Origin: Pelotomaculum thermopropionicum SI
GTDB taxonomy: Bacteria > Bacillota > Desulfotomaculia > Desulfotomaculales > Pelotomaculaceae
Assembly: GCA_000010565.1 (NCBI GenBank)
Contig: AP009389.1
Location: forward strand, 496,001 to 560,000
Direction: 5' to 3'
DNA length: 64,000 nucleotides
Below, one piece after another: positions 16,607-28,379 of the stretch; the stretch's first letter is position 1; each line of letters starts with the position of its first letter. The translations under genes and the position numbers were made by a program. The notes beneath the pieces are model-generated. The model worked only from the letters and a program-made list of their open reading frames with translations, was not told the origin of the DNA and did not search any database.

Positions 16607-17572
16607 ATGTTTAATGAGCTGGTTAAAAAAATAAAGTCAGGCTTAGAAATAACCTTTGAGGAGGCGCTGGCCCTGGGCGGGCTGGACGAAGACCGGCTGA
16701 ACGAGCTTTTCCTGGCGGCCCTGCAGGTAAACCGCCACTTTCACGGCAACAGGGTGGATCTCTGCAGCATTGTCAACGCCAGGTCCGGCCGCTGTTCTGA
16801 AGACTGCGCCTTTTGCGCGCAGTCGGGGCACTACCGGACGGAAGCACCGGTTTACCCCCTGCTTTCAAAAGAAGAGATCCTGGAGCGGGCCCGTGAGATG
16901 GAGTTGAGGGGAGCCCGCCGCTTTGCCCTGGTTACCAGCGGCAGGGGAATTTCTGAGAGTGATTTTGAGAAGGTTCTGGATATCTATCAAATGCTTAAGG
17001 AAAAAACGGGGCTGGGGCTGTGCGCCTCCCTGGGAATTATAGGCTATGACAAGGCCGTGCGGTTAAAAGAAGCCGGGGTGGGCATGTATCACCATAACCT
17101 GGAAACCTGCCGCAGTTATTTCCCGCATATCTGCACCACCCATTCCTTCGATGAGCGGGTGGAAACGGTTAAGGCCGCCAAAGAGGCCGGCCTGGAAGTA
17201 TGCTCCGGGGGAATAATCGGCCTGGGCGAAAGCTGGCGGCACAGGGTGGAGATGGCCTTTCATCTGAAAGAACTGGGGGTTGCGTCGGTGCCGATCAATA
17301 TACTTACCCCGGTTAAGGGTACCCCCTTGTGGGGCAGGCCTCTCCTTGAACCAGTGGAGGTTTTAAGGACGGCGGCAATGTTCAGGCTGGTCCTGCCGGG
17401 TGCCCTCATCCGCCTGTGCGGCGGCCGGGAGGCGGCCCTGCGGGATCTGCAGCCGCTGGCCCTGCTGGCCGGGGTTAATGCCCTGATGGTGGGCAACTAC
17501 CTCACCACAAGCGGCAGGAGGGTGGAGGACGACCTGCAGATGGTGGCGGACCTGAAGCTGTCGGTAATGTAA
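16607..17572 (+). CDS. bioB: Biotin synthase
   Basis: Radical SAM enzyme that inserts sulfur into dethiobiotin. 321 residues, full length. The CxxxCxxC cluster motif is Cys63, Cys67, Cys70 in GRCSEDCAFCAQS. Further typical segments: HHNLETCRSYFPHICTTHSF, GGIIGLGESWRHRVEMAF, VPINILTPVKGTP and RLCGGRE. GGGGAGAGA stands before the ATG. It is the only intact gene of the BirA-controlled transcript here; bioY and bioA are reduced to a scar, and bioD, bioF and bioW are not in the window. The cell may salvage dethiobiotin or carry the other genes elsewhere. Confidence 0.96.
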   Translation: MFNELVKKIKSGLEITFEEALALGGLDEDRLNELFLAALQVNRHFHGNRVDLCSIVNARSGRCSEDCAFCAQSGHYRTEAPVYPLLSKEEILERAREMELRGARRFALVTSGRGISESDFEKVLDIYQMLKEKTGLGLCASLGIIGYDKAVRLKEAGVGMYHHNLETCRSYFPHICTTHSFDERVETVKAAKEAGLEVCSGGIIGLGESWRHRVEMAFHLKELGVASVPINILTPVKGTPLWGRPLLEPVEVLRTAAMFRLVLPGALIRLCGGREAALRDLQPLALLAGVNALMVGNYLTTSGRRVEDDLQMVADLKLSVM

Positions 17573-17593
17573 AATCCCGGCCCCCGGAACACC

Positions 17594-17647
17594 CCACGGC
17601 TCGGTGGCCTTGTCCAGCTCGTCTATCAGAACCTGGCGCAGCGTCTG
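17594..17647 (-). pseudogene. Fossil of an SPFH/stomatin-family gene
   Basis: On the minus strand this stretch reads QTLRQVLIDELDKATEPWGV, which closely resembles the conserved stomatin/HflC/prohibitin segment ending D-E-[AL]-[TD]-x-x-W-G-[VI]. No start, no flanking similarity and only about 18 codons. It appears to be a leftover from a deleted gene between bioB and the next operon. Confidence 0.45.
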
Positions 17648-17655
17648 TAAAATAA

Positions 17656-17680
17656 AAACCGCCCCAGGAGGCGGTTTTTT
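17656..17680. terminator. Bidirectional terminator between bioB and the minus-strand pair
   Basis: AAAACCGCC and GGCGGTTTTTT form a strong hairpin with A- and T-runs on both sides. It lies 85 bp after the bioB stop and 13 bp after the stop of the minus-strand gene, so it can serve both. Confidence 0.88.
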
Positions 17681-17692
17681 CAAGGCCGGGAT

Positions 17693-18118
17693 TTACTTCC
17701 TGCCCGGTTTGTTTTCCGGTTCTGACAGGGGTATTCCGGGCAAAATACCGGGTGCCGTTCCCGGAAATGCTCCCGGTCCGGTAACCGGCCCGCCCGGCGG
17801 GTAGGGAGGCATGACCGGCCCTGCCGGGGGAACGAAGCCGCCGCCGGGATAAGATGGGGGATAGCCCGGGTACGGCATCCCCGGCTGCGGGCAATATCCC
17901 GGGCCGGGATAGGGTGCCTCCCCGGGAATGCTTACACCCCGGTAGGCGGCGTCAACCGTGTTCCAGAATTTTGCCTCTGCCGCCTCATCCTGGATCATGC
18001 ATAAAATGATGCTCCGCGTCAATTCATCCGGGGCAGCCGCGGCCAGCATGGCCAGGTACTTGATCTGCCGGAGTTCAATCCGGATGGCTTTATGAATCAG
18101 GTATCTCAGTTTGCTCAT
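17693..18118 (-). CDS. Helical protein with Pro/Gly-rich tail, possible spore-coat-type protein
   Basis: 141 residues from ATG 18118 (GGGAGGTAA 8 nt before). Residues 1-60 are helical and resemble a ferritin-like hairpin (RYLIHKAIRIELRQIKYLAM... IILCMIQDEAAEAKFWNTVD). Residues about 65-141 are dominated by Pro, Gly and Tyr (PYPGPGYCPQPGMPYPGYPP), as in coat or surface proteins. It follows a second helical protein on the same strand by 25 bp, and the two share the pattern of an E..K/R.I..M..DE/HE helix pair. I do not recognise a named family; the spore-coat idea is inference from composition. Confidence 0.7.
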   Translation of the reverse strand: MSKLRYLIHKAIRIELRQIKYLAMLAAAAPDELTRSIILCMIQDEAAEAKFWNTVDAAYRGVSIPGEAPYPGPGYCPQPGMPYPGYPPSYPGGGFVPPAGPVMPPYPPGGPVTGPGAFPGTAPGILPGIPLSEPENKPGRK

Positions 18119-18143
18119 TGAACCGTTACCTCCCTGGTGGAAA

Positions 18144-18458
18144 TTATTTTTTTTCTTCTCCCTTGCCGGCGGTATAAGGCATGGGAGGTCCTGCCGGGGT
18201 GCCTGGCATCAATCCGAAATGGTGTGAAAGCTTGCTGAGTCTTTCAGCCATGCGCCGCTCGTGCCTGGCCTTGTGCAAGATTATTTGCCTTAGCTCCTCC
18301 GAGGGCACGGCCTGAGCTATCTGCTCGTAAAGGGCTGCTTCCATTTGTTCGCCTTCGGCAAGCTTGTTAATGAGCATCTGAGGATTGTGGCCGTCCATCA
18401 TCCCGTCGGCCATGTCTTCCATGACGCTGCCTGTTAAGTCTTCCTTCCTGACGTTCAT
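18144..18458 (-). CDS. Small ferritin-like helical protein, unknown function
   Basis: 104 residues from ATG 18458, preceded by AGGGGG. Central helices (MLINKLAEGEQMEAALYEQI, RQIILHKARHERRMAERLSK) look like half of a rubrerythrin-type bundle with E and ExxH residues, too short for a complete di-iron site. The tail is Pro/Gly-rich (GLMPGTPAGPPMPY). It is the first gene of a two-gene operon with the 141-residue protein, and a heteromeric four-helix bundle is possible (inference). Confidence 0.7.
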   Translation of the reverse strand: MNVRKEDLTGSVMEDMADGMMDGHNPQMLINKLAEGEQMEAALYEQIAQAVPSEELRQIILHKARHERRMAERLSKLSHHFGLMPGTPAGPPMPYTAGKGEEKK

Positions 18459-18576
18459 CAGCTAAAACCCCCTGTTCGCTTGGTTTGCAGTATATCTTAT
18501 GTAACGGGGCTGCTTGTGGTTACAGTTTCCATTTCAGCTATCTTATGTCCAGTATTCACATTTCTAATAAAAATTC

Positions 18577-18605
18577 TTGACACCCACGCTTATTTTTTAT
18601 ATACT
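18577..18605 (+). promoter_or_regulatory. Promoter of the branched-chain amino acid operon
   Basis: TTGACA (18577-18582), 17-bp spacer, TATACT (18600-18605). A near-consensus sigma-A promoter immediately ahead of the T-box leader; transcription would start near 18612. Confidence 0.85.
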
Positions 18606-18611
18606 GGTTAG

Positions 18612-18917
18612 CAAGTTATATTTGGAAACGCTATGAAGGGGACCAGGGCCTGAGTATTGAGCCACAGAGAGCCGGGGCAGCTGAAAACCGGCGCTTTAAA
18701 TACCCGGCCTGACATCACCCCGGAGCTGCCGGCTGAAAGCAGTGGCAAGTAGGCTGGGCCGGAGCTGGCGGCCGTTAAAGCGCCGTGCCGGGTAAGGCAC
18801 ATTAAGGGGCTTCCGCGTTTTTTTGGAAGCAAGCAGGGTGGTACCGCGCAAGGTTTTAAACCTCTCGTCCCTGGTAGTTACGAGGACTGCCGGACGAGGG
18901 GTTGTTTTATTTTTAAA
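18612..18917 (+). promoter_or_regulatory. T-box riboswitch with Ile (ATC) specifier, ahead of ilvE
   Basis: A complete T-box leader: Stem I with AGTATTGAG, specifier ATC at 18714-18716 (GACATCACC) in the same position as TTC in the aroF T-box, a conserved GCCGGCTGAAA downstream, the T-box AGGGTGGTACCGCG at 18835-18848, and a terminator formed by CCTCTCGTCC (18861-18870) and GGACGAGGGG (18892-18901) with a T-rich tail. Uncharged tRNA-Ile would stabilise the antiterminator and allow transcription of the ilv-leu-cimA operon. Confidence 0.93.
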
Positions 18918-19147
18918 ATAATTTAATAATATAGGAAGGAAGTTTTACACCGTGGCGTCGTCTAACGGCAGGCAGTTTATAATCCGGAAAGGGCAGCCAT
19001 AACAGTTTTGCTATTTATTTTTCAAAGAAAGCGTTTTTTTTAACATGTGGCGGTCCTGCCGGGAGGTGACGCGGTTTAACTTAACATAGTTTCCAAAAAG
19101 ATTAAATTTTATTAATTGTTAATTTTTTTCAGGTAGAGTGAAAAGGA
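18918..19147 (+). other. Gap between T-box terminator and ilvE
   Basis: 230 bp without a gene or clear signal. It contains AT-rich stretches with a possible weak promoter near 19070-19120. A stretch at about 18953-18980 faintly recalls a tRNA D-arm but does not fold as a tRNA. Confidence 0.4.
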
Positions 19148-20050
19148 ATGATTATTTACCTTGATGGCGAATTTGTGCCAAAGGAAAGGGCTGTTGTATC
19201 CGTTTTTGACCACGGGCTTTTATACGGCGATGGCGTATTCGAGGGGATCCGCGCCTATCACAACAGGGTGTTCAAGTTAAGGGAGCATCTTGACCGGCTT
19301 TACGATTCCGCCCGCACCATTGCCCTGGAGGTTCCCCTTACCAAGGATGAAATGCAGGAAATCGTTCTGGAGACCATGCGGCGCAACAACCTGCGCGAGG
19401 GCTACATACGGCTGGTAATAACCCGCGGTGTGGGCGATCTCGGCCTTGACCCGCGCAAGTGCAAAAAGCCGACCATATTCTGCATTGCGGCGTCCATTCA
19501 GCTTTACCCCGACGAACTGTACGAAAAGGGGCTGGAGGTAATAACCGTTTCCACCCGGCGGAACATTCCCAGTGCCGTTAACCCAAGGGTAAAGTCGCTG
19601 AACTACCTGAACAACATTTTCGCCAAGCTTGAGGCCAACCTGGTGGGGGTGCCGGAGGCAATTATGCTCAACAACGAGAACTACGTGGCCGAGGCTACCG
19701 GTGACAATATTTTCATAGTTAAAAACGGTGTTTTAATTACTCCTCCGAATTATGTGGGCATCCTAGAAGGAATTACCAGGAACACAGTTATAGACATTGC
19801 CCGCCAGCGTGGCATTACCGTAGAGGAAAAGGTCTTCACCCTGTTTGACGTTTATACCGCCGACGAGTGCTTCTTTACCGGCACGGCGGCAGAGGTTATT
19901 CCGGTGGTGAAGGTTGACGGGCGTCCCATTGCCGACGGAAAGCCTGGAGAAATGACCTGGGAGCTTATTGCTGCTTTCCGCGAGCTTACCAAGGTCGACG
20001 GCCCCCTTATTTTCCCTGAGGAGGCCGCCGGCTGCTATTCTGATAAATAA
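19148..20050 (+). CDS. ilvE: Branched-chain amino acid aminotransferase
   Basis: Class IV PLP aminotransferase making Ile, Val and Leu from their 2-oxo acids. 300 residues. The PLP lysine is Lys149 in NPRVKSLNYLNN. Other signatures are FDHGLLYGDGVFEGIRAY, EATGDNIFIVKNG and GTAAEVIPVVKVDGR. D-amino-acid aminotransferases share the fold, but gene context makes BCAT the best call. It is the first gene after the Ile T-box and is followed by a terminator before ilvD, so its level may differ from that of the downstream genes. Confidence 0.94.
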   Translation: MIIYLDGEFVPKERAVVSVFDHGLLYGDGVFEGIRAYHNRVFKLREHLDRLYDSARTIALEVPLTKDEMQEIVLETMRRNNLREGYIRLVITRGVGDLGLDPRKCKKPTIFCIAASIQLYPDELYEKGLEVITVSTRRNIPSAVNPRVKSLNYLNNIFAKLEANLVGVPEAIMLNNENYVAEATGDNIFIVKNGVLITPPNYVGILEGITRNTVIDIARQRGITVEEKVFTLFDVYTADECFFTGTAAEVIPVVKVDGRPIADGKPGEMTWELIAAFRELTKVDGPLIFPEEAAGCYSDK

Positions 20051-20082
20051 AAAGCTTTTTCAATTTAATACGGGCGACTTTA

Positions 20083-20109
20083 GGCCGGCCGTGTTCCGGC
20101 CGTTTTTTT
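20083..20109 (+). terminator. Internal terminator between ilvE and ilvD
   Basis: GGCCGG-CCGTGTT-CCGGCC hairpin followed by seven T. It could attenuate transcription into ilvD. No separate promoter was recognised between it and ilvD. Confidence 0.75.
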
Positions 20110-20168
20110 AGCAGGAAGGGGGACACCCGCTTCGGGAATCGTCCCGGCAAGAAAAGGAGGGGTTGGAT

Positions 20169-21836
20169 TTGCGCAGCGACGCAATGAAAAGGGGTGTTGA
20201 AAAGGCTCCCCACCGTGCACTGTTTAAGGCTTCAGGCTATATTGACCGGGAAATGGAACGCCCCATGATCGGCATTGTTAATTCGCATAATGAAATCGTG
20301 CCGGGCCACATCCACTTAAACGATATCGCGGAGGCGGTGAAGGCCGGCGTACGCATGGCGGGGGGGACGCCCGTCGAGTTTCCGGTCATAGCCGTCTGTG
20401 ACGGTATTGCCATGAACCATACCGGGATGAAGTACTCCCTGGCCAGCAGGGAGCTGATCGCGGACAGCATAGAGGTTATGGCGGAGGCTCACCCCTTTGA
20501 CGGCCTGGTGTTTATTCCCAGTTGCGACAAGGTGGTGCCGGGAATGCTGATGGCCGCCGCCAGGCTGAACATACCGGCCATAGTGGTTAGCGGCGGGCCG
20601 ATGCTGGCAGGCCGGTACAGGGGGCGGGACATTTCCTTGAGCAACCTGTTTGAGGCGGTGGGCATGGTTTACGCCGGTGCCATGACGGAGGAGGAACTGC
20701 ACGAGTTTGAGGAGGCGGCATGCCCCGGATGCGGCTCCTGCGCCGGCATGTTTACCGCCAACTCGATGAACTGCCTGACCGAGGCCCTGGGCATGGCCCT
20801 GCCGGGCAACGGCACCCTTCCCGCGGTGTCCGCCGCCAGGCGGCGCCTGGCCAAGCTGACGGGCATCCAGATCATGAAACTGGTGGAGGAGGGCATCCGC
20901 CCGTCGGATATACTGACCGCCGAGGCTTTTAAAAACGGCCTGGCGGTGGATATGGCCCTGGGCTGTTCCACCAACACGGTGCTTCACCTCCCGGCCGTGG
21001 CGGCCGAGGCAGGGGTGGAAATAAGCCTTGATTACGTTAACACAATTAGCGAGCGAACGCCCAACCTGTGCAAGCTGAGCCCGATGGGCCCGTTCTTCAT
21101 GCAGGATTTGGATGAGGCCGGCGGTATTCCGGCGGTAATGGCCGAACTGGCCGGGAAGGGCCTGATCAACCCGGGGGCCAGGACCGTTACAGGCACCGTG
21201 GGCGACAATATCCGGGGAAGGAAGGTTTTGCGCCGCGACGTAATCCGCAGCGTAGAAGATCCTTACAGCCCTACCGGCGGCATTGCGGTTTTGCGCGGCA
21301 ACCTGGCCCCGGACGGGGCGGTGGTGAAGAAGGCCGCGGTGGCCCCGGAAATGCTGAAGCACAGCGGGCCGGCCAGGGTCTTCGACTCTGAGGAGGAAGC
21401 CGTGCGGGCCATCAGCGCCGGGAAGATAAGGAAGGGCGACGTAATCGTAATACGCTACGAGGGGCCCAAAGGCGGGCCGGGAATGCGGGAAATGCTGACC
21501 CCGACCGCTGCCGTTGCCGGCCTGGGGCTGGATAAAGAGGTAGCCCTTCTGACCGACGGACGCTTTTCGGGGGCGACCCGGGGCGCCTCCATCGGCCACA
21601 TTTCCCCTGAGGCGGCCGAGGGAGGAGTTATAGCAATAATCAGAGACGGGGACATCATCGAGATCGACATACCCAACAATTCCCTTAACGTGGCTTTAAG
21701 CGAAGAGGAAATAGCCGGCCGCTTCAAGGACTGGCGGCCGCCGGAGCCCAGGGTTAAAAAGGGTTACCTGGCCCGGTACGCCCGCCAGGTGACCTCTGCA
21801 AGTACCGGGGCGGTAATAAGGAAGGAAGAGCTTTAA
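20169..21836 (+). CDS. ilvD: Dihydroxy-acid dehydratase
   Basis: Fe-S dehydratase giving 2-oxoisovalerate and 2-oxo-3-methylvalerate. Start TTG 20169 gives [19 protein letters not shown], the usual IlvD opening, with AGGAGG 8 nt upstream; the in-frame TTG 20163 is too close to that site. 555 residues. Cluster and active-site motifs: [32 protein letters not shown] and [19 protein letters not shown]. The stop overlaps the ilvB start (TAATG), indicating coupling. Confidence 0.96.
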   Translation: MRSDAMKRGVEKAPHRALFKASGYIDREMERPMIGIVNSHNEIVPGHIHLNDIAEAVKAGVRMAGGTPVEFPVIAVCDGIAMNHTGMKYSLASRELIADSIEVMAEAHPFDGLVFIPSCDKVVPGMLMAAARLNIPAIVVSGGPMLAGRYRGRDISLSNLFEAVGMVYAGAMTEEELHEFEEAACPGCGSCAGMFTANSMNCLTEALGMALPGNGTLPAVSAARRRLAKLTGIQIMKLVEEGIRPSDILTAEAFKNGLAVDMALGCSTNTVLHLPAVAAEAGVEISLDYVNTISERTPNLCKLSPMGPFFMQDLDEAGGIPAVMAELAGKGLINPGARTVTGTVGDNIRGRKVLRRDVIRSVEDPYSPTGGIAVLRGNLAPDGAVVKKAAVAPEMLKHSGPARVFDSEEEAVRAISAGKIRKGDVIVIRYEGPKGGPGMREMLTPTAAVAGLGLDKEVALLTDGRFSGATRGASIGHISPEAAEGGVIAIIRDGDIIEIDIPNNSLNVALSEEEIAGRFKDWRPPEPRVKKGYLARYARQVTSASTGAVIRKEEL

Positions 21837-23503
21837 TGAAAGGAAAGGAATTATCCGGGGCTCAAGTTCTGATCAAAAGTTTGGAAGCAGCAAATGTGGA
21901 CACCATCTTCGGCTATCCGGGAGGGCAGGCCCTGCCCATTTACGATGCCCTGTACGATTCCGAGGTCCGGCACATCCTGACCAGGCACGAGCAGGGGGCG
22001 GCCCACGCGGCCGACGGTTATGCCCGCGCCACCGGCAAACCGGGGGTTTGCCTGGCCACTTCGGGGCCCGGGGCAACCAACCTGGTTACGGGCATTGCCA
22101 ATGCCTATATGGACTCGGTGCCCCTGGTAGCCATTACCGGCCAGGTCCCGCGGCGCCTGTTGGGGCGGGACTCCTTTCAGGAAGCCGACATTGTGGGCAT
22201 TACCATGCCCATAACCAAGCACAGCTACCATGTGGAGGACCCTTCCGAGCTGGCGCGGGTGGTTAAGGAGGCCTTTCACATTGCCACCACCGGCCGGCCG
22301 GGCCCGGTGCTGATCGACGTGCCTTCGGATATTTCCCTGGCAAAGGTTGAGTATGAAGAGCCGGGGGAGCTTTTCCTGCCGGGCTACAGGCCGGTGCTGG
22401 ACGGCGACCCGGTTCAGGTGGCGGCGGCGGCCAGGGCCATTGCCGAATCCGAGCGGCCGCTGATTTACGCCGGCGGCGGCGTGGTTACCTCCGGAGCCCA
22501 TGAAGAGCTGCTCCGGCTGGCCGAACTGCTGATGGCTCCGGTCTGCACCACCCTGATGGGGTTGAGCGGCTTTCCCGGCAACCACCCGCTGTCCCTGGGC
22601 ATGCTGGGGATGCACGGGACGAAGTACGCCAACTTTGCCGTTTGCGAGTGCGATCTTTTGATAGCCGTGGGGGCGCGCTTCGACGACCGGGTGACCGGCA
22701 AGCTGGAGACCTTTGCCCCGGAGGCCAGGATAATTCACATAGACATAGATCCTGCAGAAATTGGGAAAAATGTCCGGGTAGACATCCCCATCGTGGGGGA
22801 CGTGAAAAGAGTGTTAAGCCAGCTCCTGGAGATCCTCCGGCCGGGGCTGAGGGAGGCCTGGCGGGAGAAAATCGAGGCGTGGAAAAAAGAGTACCCCCTT
22901 ACCTACTGCGAGCAGGGCCGGCTGAAGCCGCAGGCAATCATCAGGGAGATATACCGCCTCACCGAAGGCAAGGCCAGGATTACAACCGAGGTCGGCCAGC
23001 ACCAGATGTGGACCGCCCAGTACTATACCTTCACCAGGCCGCGCTCCTTCATTACCTCCGGCGGCCTGGGCACAATGGGGTTCGGGATGCCGGCGGCAAT
23101 CGGCGTTCAGGTTGGCTGCCCGGACGAGACGGTATTCGACATAGCCGGAGACGGCAGCATTCAAATGAATATCCAGGAGCTCTGCACGGCTGTGAATTAC
23201 GAACTTCCAATTAATGTGGCAATTATTAACAACGGGTTCCTGGGCATGGTCAGGCAGTGGCAGGAGTTTTTCTACAACCGGCGGTATTCCCAGAGCGAGC
23301 TGCGCAACCCGGATTTTGTTAAGCTGGCCGAAGCCTACGGGGCCGAGGGCATCAGGGTAACCAAGAAGGCCGAGGTGGCTCCCGCGCTGGAACAGGCAAT
23401 CCGTTCCGCAAAGCCGGTGATGATTGACTTCGTGGTAGACAGGGAAGACAACGTGCTGCCCATGGTTCCGCCGGGCGGTTCGCTAGACAAGATGATCGGT
23501 TAA
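21836..23503 (+). CDS. ilvB: Acetolactate synthase large subunit (copy 1)
   Basis: ThDP enzyme condensing pyruvate with pyruvate or 2-oxobutyrate. 555 residues. ThDP/FAD motifs: [47 protein letters not shown], and [20 protein letters not shown] for the diphosphate/Mg site. It is followed 16 bp later by its regulatory subunit gene ilvN, so this is the biosynthetic AHAS pair. A paralogue with its own context lies 1.6 kb downstream. Confidence 0.96.
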   Translation: MKGKELSGAQVLIKSLEAANVDTIFGYPGGQALPIYDALYDSEVRHILTRHEQGAAHAADGYARATGKPGVCLATSGPGATNLVTGIANAYMDSVPLVAITGQVPRRLLGRDSFQEADIVGITMPITKHSYHVEDPSELARVVKEAFHIATTGRPGPVLIDVPSDISLAKVEYEEPGELFLPGYRPVLDGDPVQVAAAARAIAESERPLIYAGGGVVTSGAHEELLRLAELLMAPVCTTLMGLSGFPGNHPLSLGMLGMHGTKYANFAVCECDLLIAVGARFDDRVTGKLETFAPEARIIHIDIDPAEIGKNVRVDIPIVGDVKRVLSQLLEILRPGLREAWREKIEAWKKEYPLTYCEQGRLKPQAIIREIYRLTEGKARITTEVGQHQMWTAQYYTFTRPRSFITSGGLGTMGFGMPAAIGVQVGCPDETVFDIAGDGSIQMNIQELCTAVNYELPINVAIINNGFLGMVRQWQEFFYNRRYSQSELRNPDFVKLAEAYGAEGIRVTKKAEVAPALEQAIRSAKPVMIDFVVDREDNVLPMVPPGGSLDKMIG

Positions 23504-23519
23504 ATGGGAGGTGTTCTTA

Positions 23520-25035
<1,516 letters not shown>

Positions 25036-25100
25036 GCTTTTGGCCGGTTTAGTATAATAATAAAAAGAGCCTGACGGCTGAGTTAAGGGGGGATGCGGCT

Positions 25101-26762
25101 GTGGAAATAACTGTTGCGGAGGCCCTCTTCCGGTGCCTGGAAGAGGAGGAGGTAGAGCTCATTTTCGGGTATCCAGGCGGAACAATCCTCCCCGTTTACG
25201 ATGCCCTGCACAGCACCTCGATCAAGCATATTCTGGTCAGGCACGAGCAGGGGGCGGCCCACGCGGCCGACGGTTACGCCCGGGTAACCGGGAAGGTGGG
25301 GGTCTGCATGGCTACCTCCGGGCCTGGCGCCACCAACCTGATAACCGGGATTGCCAACGCCTACATGGATTCCGTGCCCATGGTGGTGATTACCGGCCAG
25401 GTGCCGACCAGCCAGGTGGGCACCGATTCCTTCCAGGAAGTAGACATTACCGGCATCACCATTCCCATTACAAAGCACAACTACCTGGTCAAGGACCCGC
25501 AGCAACTGCCGGTCGTGGTCAAGAAGGCCTTTCACATTGCTTCCACCGGACGGCCCGGCCCGGTTTTAATCGACCTGCCCAAGGACGTTGCCCAGGCCAG
25601 GATTAAGTTCAAGTACCCGAAGAGCGTCGACCTGCCCGGCTACAAGCCCACCTACAAAGGGCACCCGGCAATGGTGCGGCAGGCGGCCAGGATCATCATG
25701 GAGTCGGAGCGGCCGGTCATTTATGCAGGCGGCGGCGTGCGCATTTCCGGTGCCGCCCCGGAGCTTTTGGAATTGTCGGAAACCATTTCGGCCCCTGTTA
25801 CCCATACCCTGATGGGCCTGGGCTGTTTTCCGGGCGACCACCCGCTTTTCCTGGGCATGCTCGGGCTGCACGGGACCAGGTACGCCAACCAGGCCGTTAC
25901 CGAGTGCGACTGCCTGATTGCCGTCGGGGCCCGCTTTGACGACCGGGTGGTGGCCAGGATTAGCGGATTTGCTCCAGGCGCCAGGATTATCCACATTGAC
26001 ATTGACCCTGCCGAGATCGGCAAAAACGTGCGCACCCACCTGCCCATAGTGGGCGATGTCAAGACGGTGTTAAGGGCCCTTCTGCCCTGCCTGCAGAAAA
26101 AGGACAACTCCCGCTGGGTGGAGCGGGTAATGCAGCTTAAAGAAGAATACCCCCTGCGCTACGAGCACGACGGCAGCTTAAAGCCTCAGTTCGTCATGGA
26201 GAAGCTGAACGAGTATAAAAAAGACACCGACATTGTAGTGACGGACGTGGGCCAGCACCAGATGTGGGCGGCCCAGTACATGAGGTTTAAGGAGCCGCGC
26301 AGCTTCCTTTCGTCAGGGGGGCTGGGAGCTATGGGCTTCTGCCTGCCGGCGGCCATCGGCGCCAAGCTGGGGGCGCCGGAGCGGACCGTCATTCTAATCG
26401 TGGGCGACGCCGGCATCCAGATGACCATGCAGGAGCTGGGGACGGCCGCGGAGCAGAAGCTTACCTTAAAAATTTTCGTTATCAACAACAGCCGGCTGGG
26501 CATGGTGCGCCAGCTTCAGGAGTTTTACTGCAACAAACGCTATATTGCCGTGGATTTGCAATTCAATCCGGATTTCGCAGCCCTGGGAAGGCTTTACGGG
26601 ATGGAAGGCTATACGGTGGAAACGCCGGACCAGTTGATGAGCTTGCTTCCTGAAGTGTTGGAATCCCCTGCGCCGGTTATTGTGGACTGCAAGGTCAGCA
26701 GGGATGAAAATGTTTTACCGATGGTGCTGTCGGGATCTAACATTAATGAAGCAATAAGTTAG
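25101..26762 (+). CDS. ilvB: Acetolactate synthase large subunit paralogue (copy 2)
   Basis: 553 residues, same architecture as copy 1: [67 protein letters not shown]. The two are clearly diverged paralogues (for example the metal-site GDAGI here versus GDGSI in copy 1). It starts at GTG 25101 after AGGGGGGATG and has no small-subunit gene of its own. It may share IlvN, work as an unregulated form, or prefer another 2-oxo acid. It lies between ilvC and leuA inside the operon. Confidence 0.93.
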   Translation: MEITVAEALFRCLEEEEVELIFGYPGGTILPVYDALHSTSIKHILVRHEQGAAHAADGYARVTGKVGVCMATSGPGATNLITGIANAYMDSVPMVVITGQVPTSQVGTDSFQEVDITGITIPITKHNYLVKDPQQLPVVVKKAFHIASTGRPGPVLIDLPKDVAQARIKFKYPKSVDLPGYKPTYKGHPAMVRQAARIIMESERPVIYAGGGVRISGAAPELLELSETISAPVTHTLMGLGCFPGDHPLFLGMLGLHGTRYANQAVTECDCLIAVGARFDDRVVARISGFAPGARIIHIDIDPAEIGKNVRTHLPIVGDVKTVLRALLPCLQKKDNSRWVERVMQLKEEYPLRYEHDGSLKPQFVMEKLNEYKKDTDIVVTDVGQHQMWAAQYMRFKEPRSFLSSGGLGAMGFCLPAAIGAKLGAPERTVILIVGDAGIQMTMQELGTAAEQKLTLKIFVINNSRLGMVRQLQEFYCNKRYIAVDLQFNPDFAALGRLYGMEGYTVETPDQLMSLLPEVLESPAPVIVDCKVSRDENVLPMVLSGSNINEAIS

Positions 26763-26782
26763 CGAAAAGGGTGGATAAAGAA

Positions 26783-28300
26783 GTGAGCCAGCGCGTTTAT
26801 ATTTTTGACACCACTTTGAGGGACGGCGAGCAGTCGCCCGGCGTAAGCCTGAACGTAGGCGAGAAGGTGCAAATTGCCAGGCAGTTAGCCAAGCTCGGGG
26901 TGGACATAATTGAGGCCGGCTTTCCGATTACCTCGCCGGGGGACTTTAAAGCCGTAAGCGAAATTGCCCGGCAGGTGAAGGGCGTTACGGTGGCCGCCCT
27001 GGCCAGGGCCAACTTCCAGGATATCGACCGGGCCTGGGAGGCCGTGCGCCACGCCGAGCAGCCGCGGATTCATACCTTTATTGCCACTTCCGACATTCAT
27101 TTAAAATACAAGCTGCGCATGAGCCGGGAGGAAGTCCTGGATGCGGCGGTGGCGGCGGTAAAGCGCGCCAGGGCCTACACCGGCGATGTGGAGTTTTCGG
27201 CGGAGGACGCCTCCCGCTCCGACCTGGACTTCCTCTGCCGGGTGCTGGCCGCGGCCATTGAGGCGGGGGCTACCGTAATAAATATACCGGATACGGTCGG
27301 TTATGCCGTTCCTGAGGAATGGGGGAAATTTATCAATACTATTTATCATAAAGTTCCCGGAATTGAAAAGGTCATTGTCAGCGTGCACTGCCACAACGAC
27401 CTGGGCATGGCCGTGGCCAACTCCCTTGCTGCCGTAATGAACGGCGCCAGGCAGGTGGAAGGGGCCATCAACGGCATTGGCGAGCGGGCGGGAAACGCTG
27501 CCATCGAAGAGATGGTAATGGCCCTTTATACCCGTAAAGATCAGTACAACCTTTACACCAACATCAAAACCGAGGAAATTTACAGGACCAGCAAGCTGGT
27601 GAGCGCCCTGACGGGCATGAAGGTGCAGCCGAACAAGGCCGTGGTGGGCAAAAACGCCTTTGCCCACGAGGCCGGCATTCACCAGGACGGGGTGCTGAAG
27701 GAGCGCACCACCTACGAGATAATGAACCCGGCCATGGTAGGGATCAGCAAGAGCAACCTGGTGCTGGGCAAGCATTCCGGGCGGCATGCATTCCGCCACC
27801 GGCTGGAGGAAATGGGCTACAATCTTTCGGACGAAGAGCTGAACAGCGCCTTTGAGCGCTTCAAAAAGCTGGCCGACAAGAAGATGGAGATTACCGACGA
27901 AGACCTGGAAGCCATTATAGAAGAAGAAATGCGCCTTGTGCCGCACACCTACACCCTTGAGTACCTGCATATTTCCAGCGGCACCACGGTGGTGCCTACC
28001 GCCACGGTGGGCTTAAAGCGGGACGGGCAGCTTATGGAAGAGGCGGCCTGCGGCAACGGCCCGGTGGACGCCATCTGCAAGGCAATTGATAAAATAACGG
28101 GGCTTAACTGCACCATGACGAGCTGGGGAATCAACGCCGTCACTGCGGGCAAGGACGCCCTTGGCGACGTCAGCCTGAAGGTGACCGCCGACGGCGAGAA
28201 GGTTTACGTTGGGCGCGGAATCAGCACCGATGTGCTGGAGGCCAGCGCCAAAGCTTACGTCAACGCGGTCAACAAACTCATCTGGGATTCGCAGAAATAA
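26783..28300 (+). CDS. leuA: 2-isopropylmalate synthase
   Basis: Condenses acetyl-CoA with 2-oxoisovalerate, the first leucine step. Start GTG 26783 has AAGGGTGG 9 nt upstream and gives [23 protein letters not shown] 26771 overlaps that site. 505 residues. HXGH-type metal motif [10 protein letters not shown] and [11 protein letters not shown] in the barrel; C-terminal LeuA allosteric domain from about residue 390 ([18 protein letters not shown]). Confidence 0.95.
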   Translation: MSQRVYIFDTTLRDGEQSPGVSLNVGEKVQIARQLAKLGVDIIEAGFPITSPGDFKAVSEIARQVKGVTVAALARANFQDIDRAWEAVRHAEQPRIHTFIATSDIHLKYKLRMSREEVLDAAVAAVKRARAYTGDVEFSAEDASRSDLDFLCRVLAAAIEAGATVINIPDTVGYAVPEEWGKFINTIYHKVPGIEKVIVSVHCHNDLGMAVANSLAAVMNGARQVEGAINGIGERAGNAAIEEMVMALYTRKDQYNLYTNIKTEEIYRTSKLVSALTGMKVQPNKAVVGKNAFAHEAGIHQDGVLKERTTYEIMNPAMVGISKSNLVLGKHSGRHAFRHRLEEMGYNLSDEELNSAFERFKKLADKKMEITDEDLEAIIEEEMRLVPHTYTLEYLHISSGTTVVPTATVGLKRDGQLMEEAACGNGPVDAICKAIDKITGLNCTMTSWGINAVTAGKDALGDVSLKVTADGEKVYVGRGISTDVLEASAKAYVNAVNKLIWDSQK

Positions 28301-28305
28301 AAAAA

Positions 28306-28349
28306 GGGCGGTTTCCCAGGGCAGATACAACACCGGAGGGAAGCCGCCC
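28306..28349 (+). other. Intercistronic hairpin between leuA and leuC
   Basis: GGGCGGTTTCCC pairs with GGGAAGCCGCCC over 12 bp with one G-T pair and a 20-nt loop. No T-run follows, so it is more likely an RNA-processing or stability element than a terminator. Confidence 0.55.
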
Positions 28350-28379
28350 CCGGGGAGCGGGAGTGAATGGAGTATGGCC

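Noticed and set aside
18950-19000. tRNA-like stretch (D-arm resemblance) after the ilv T-box
   Set aside because: No matching acceptor stem, anticodon arm or T-arm could be drawn.
20316-21599. Long open frame antisense to ilvD (and similar ones antisense to argH, ilvB, glmS and leuC)
   Set aside because: Mirror frames of GC-rich genes; sequences are rich in His, Gly, Pro and Arg without motifs or ribosome sites.
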